Shown here: piece after piece, positions 62,856-64,000 of the stretch | Position numbering within the stretch: position 1 is the first letter of the stretch | Layout: the number at the start of each line of letters is the position of its first letter | Assembly (NCBI GenBank): GCA_001464475.1 | Contig: LNDX01000001.1 | Location: forward strand, 248,001-312,000 | Direction of reading: 5' to 3' | Length of the DNA stretch: 64,000 bases | Origin: Flavobacteriaceae bacterium Ga0077528 | Lineage (GTDB): Bacteria; Bacteroidota; Bacteroidia; Flavobacteriales; Flavobacteriaceae | Position numbers and translations under genes: made by a program | The notes under the pieces: generated by a model | The model's input: the letters and a program-made list of their open reading frames with translations, nothing else | Told to the model about the DNA's origin: nothing | Database searches by the model: none

Positions 62856-64000
62856 ATGAAAACCAAACAATTATTATTACTCATTACGGTTGTTTTTACG
62901 CTATTTTCATTTGCTCAAGAAAAGAAAAATCTTGTTATTCCAAACGAGAATTTAATTACAGAAAATATTCCGGAAATTTCAAAAGATTTAGCAACACAAG
63001 TTAAAAAATATTCAGAGTCTCGCGGTGCTTCTTTGGTTGCAATTCATCCTACACTAGAAGAAATTATTATCACTACACGTTTTGGTGCAACCAACCAATT
63101 ACACAAAGTTTCGCAACCAATGGGAAGCAGAAAACAGTTTACCTTTTTTGATGAACCTATGGGAAATGGGCAATATGAACCAACAAAAGGTGAGTATTTA
63201 ATTTACTCTAAAGATGTTGGAGGAAACGAATTTGGTCAACTTTTTAAATTGGATTTAAAAACACTTCAATCTACGATGCTTACAGATGGCGGAAGATCAC
63301 AAAATGGTGGTGCAATCTGGAAAAAAGATGGTTCTGGTTTTTATTTTTCTTCAACCAAACGAAATGGTGGAGATAGAGATATTTATTTTATGAATCCCAA
63401 TGATGCTAAAAACACTAAGCTAATTTTAGAAGTAAAAGGTGGTGGTTGGGGAATTAATGATATTTCAGAGGATGGAAAATCGTTACTAATTAGCGAATAT
63501 ATTTCAGCTAACGAGTCTTTCATTTGGATGTTAGATACACAAACTGGCAAATTGTCGGAAGTAACCAATAGAAAAGACAAAAATATTGTTCAAAGTGGTG
63601 CTAGTTTCTCGGTAAATAAAAATGAAATTTGGTTTGTTACCGATAGAGAAAATGAATTTCAACGATTGGCAACAATGAATTTAGAAACCAAAAAAATCAC
63701 ATATCATACTTCTTCAATTCCATGGGATGTTGATGATTATACCTTATCGGAAGACAAAACAAAAATAGCATTTATCACAAACGAAGGTGGTTTAAATAAA
63801 ATGTATATAATGGATGGGGCAACCAAAAAATATAACGAAGTAAATGTTCCAATTGGATTAATTAGTGGAATTAGTTTCACAAAAAATGGGAAGTCTTTAT
63901 TTTTTACTCAATCTACAGCCGATTCGTCATCTGATGTGTATCAATTAAATTTGAATGATAAAAAAATTATTCGTTGGACAGAAAGTGAATTGGGAGAAAT
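62856..64000 (+). CDS. S9-family peptidase (3' end outside window)
   Basis: 381 residues visible. Signal peptide MKTKQLLLLITVVFTLFSFAQ. The visible part is a TolB/DPP-type beta-propeller ('GEYLIYSKDVGGNEFGQLF', 'GAIWKKDGSGFYFSS', 'IMDGATKKYNEVN', 'SFTKNGKSLFF'), the usual N-terminal half of acylaminoacyl- or prolyl-oligopeptidases. The alpha/beta-hydrolase domain with the Ser-Asp-His triad would lie beyond the window. Second S9-type enzyme in the region after the one at 24,549. Confidence 0.85.
   Translation, partial: MKTKQLLLLITVVFTLFSFAQEKKNLVIPNENLITENIPEISKDLATQVKKYSESRGASLVAIHPTLEEIIITTRFGATNQLHKVSQPMGSRKQFTFFDEPMGNGQYEPTKGEYLIYSKDVGGNEFGQLFKLDLKTLQSTMLTDGGRSQNGGAIWKKDGSGFYFSSTKRNGGDRDIYFMNPNDAKNTKLILEVKGGGWGINDISEDGKSLLISEYISANESFIWMLDTQTGKLSEVTNRKDKNIVQSGASFSVNKNEIWFVTDRENEFQRLATMNLETKKITYHTSSIPWDVDDYTLSEDKTKIAFITNEGGLNKMYIMDGATKKYNEVNVPIGLISGISFTKNGKSLFFTQSTADSSSDVYQLNLNDKKIIRWTESELGE

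Overview
The window is an AT-rich stretch of a Bacteroidota chromosome, most likely Flavobacterium or a close Flavobacteriaceae relative. The reasons are: several exported proteins carry type IX secretion (T9SS) C-terminal sorting domains; strong start sites are preceded by the Bacteroidota promoter TTG-N17..19-TAnnTTTG rather than -35/-10 boxes; Shine-Dalgarno sequences are nearly absent; and the L-threonine dehydrogenase is of the short-chain type known from Flavobacterium. No rRNA, CRISPR array, insertion sequence or prophage was seen. There is one tRNA (Asn-GTT).

Layout. 1-8.4 kb: TPR protein, exported protein, serS, a T9SS M1 aminopeptidase, the site-2 protease rseP, tRNA-Asn and a GH13 amylase lipoprotein. 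8.4-15 kb: a complete trp operon on the minus strand (trpL-E-G-D-C-F-B-A). 15-22.2 kb: a complete his operon on the same strand (hisL-G-D-C-B-H-A-F-IE). Both operons begin with a leader peptide that I read directly from the sequence (Trp-Trp...Trp and His x4), each followed by an intrinsic terminator, so both look attenuated by their own amino acid. Each operon also contains one copy of the same palindromic AT-rich repeat in its only large internal gap. 22.4-28.6 kb: exported M13 and S9 peptidases, a heptanucleotide tandem array, and two lipoproteins.

28.6-30 kb is the most unusual region. A GIY-YIG endonuclease gene sits inside an array of eight REP-like elements. Each element has the conserved ends CGTCACTTCGAGTG and TATCGAGAAC around one of three different hairpin cores. 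30-33 kb: a large T9SS cell-surface protein. 33-38.5 kb: an accessory cluster with a PLD-helicase (DUF3427-type), a NUDIX hydrolase, a small unknown protein, a 2OG-Fe(II) oxygenase, and a zeta-toxin-like kinase overlapping a 48-residue ORF. 38.5-43.2 kb: a repeat-bearing gap, an ammonium transporter, small exported proteins (one looks like a truncated haemoglobin on a lipoprotein anchor) and threonine dehydrogenase. 43.3-51.7 kb: mfd, a T9SS reprolysin-like protease, YraN and an LD-carboxypeptidase. 51.8-56.2 kb: metG, a HAD phosphatase, a CAT-like acyltransferase and an HDAC-family deacetylase in one probable operon. 56.2-64 kb: an HRDC protein, two tandem tail-less SSBs, a zinc-ribbon protein, a membrane-bound M28 peptidase, a YeeZ-like protein and the start of another S9 peptidase.

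The window is thus mostly core metabolism and nutrient-scavenging exoenzymes. The accessory interest lies in the repeat and GIY-YIG array, the helicase/NUDIX/toxin cluster and the leader-peptide regulation. All functions are inferred by reading motifs; no database search was run.
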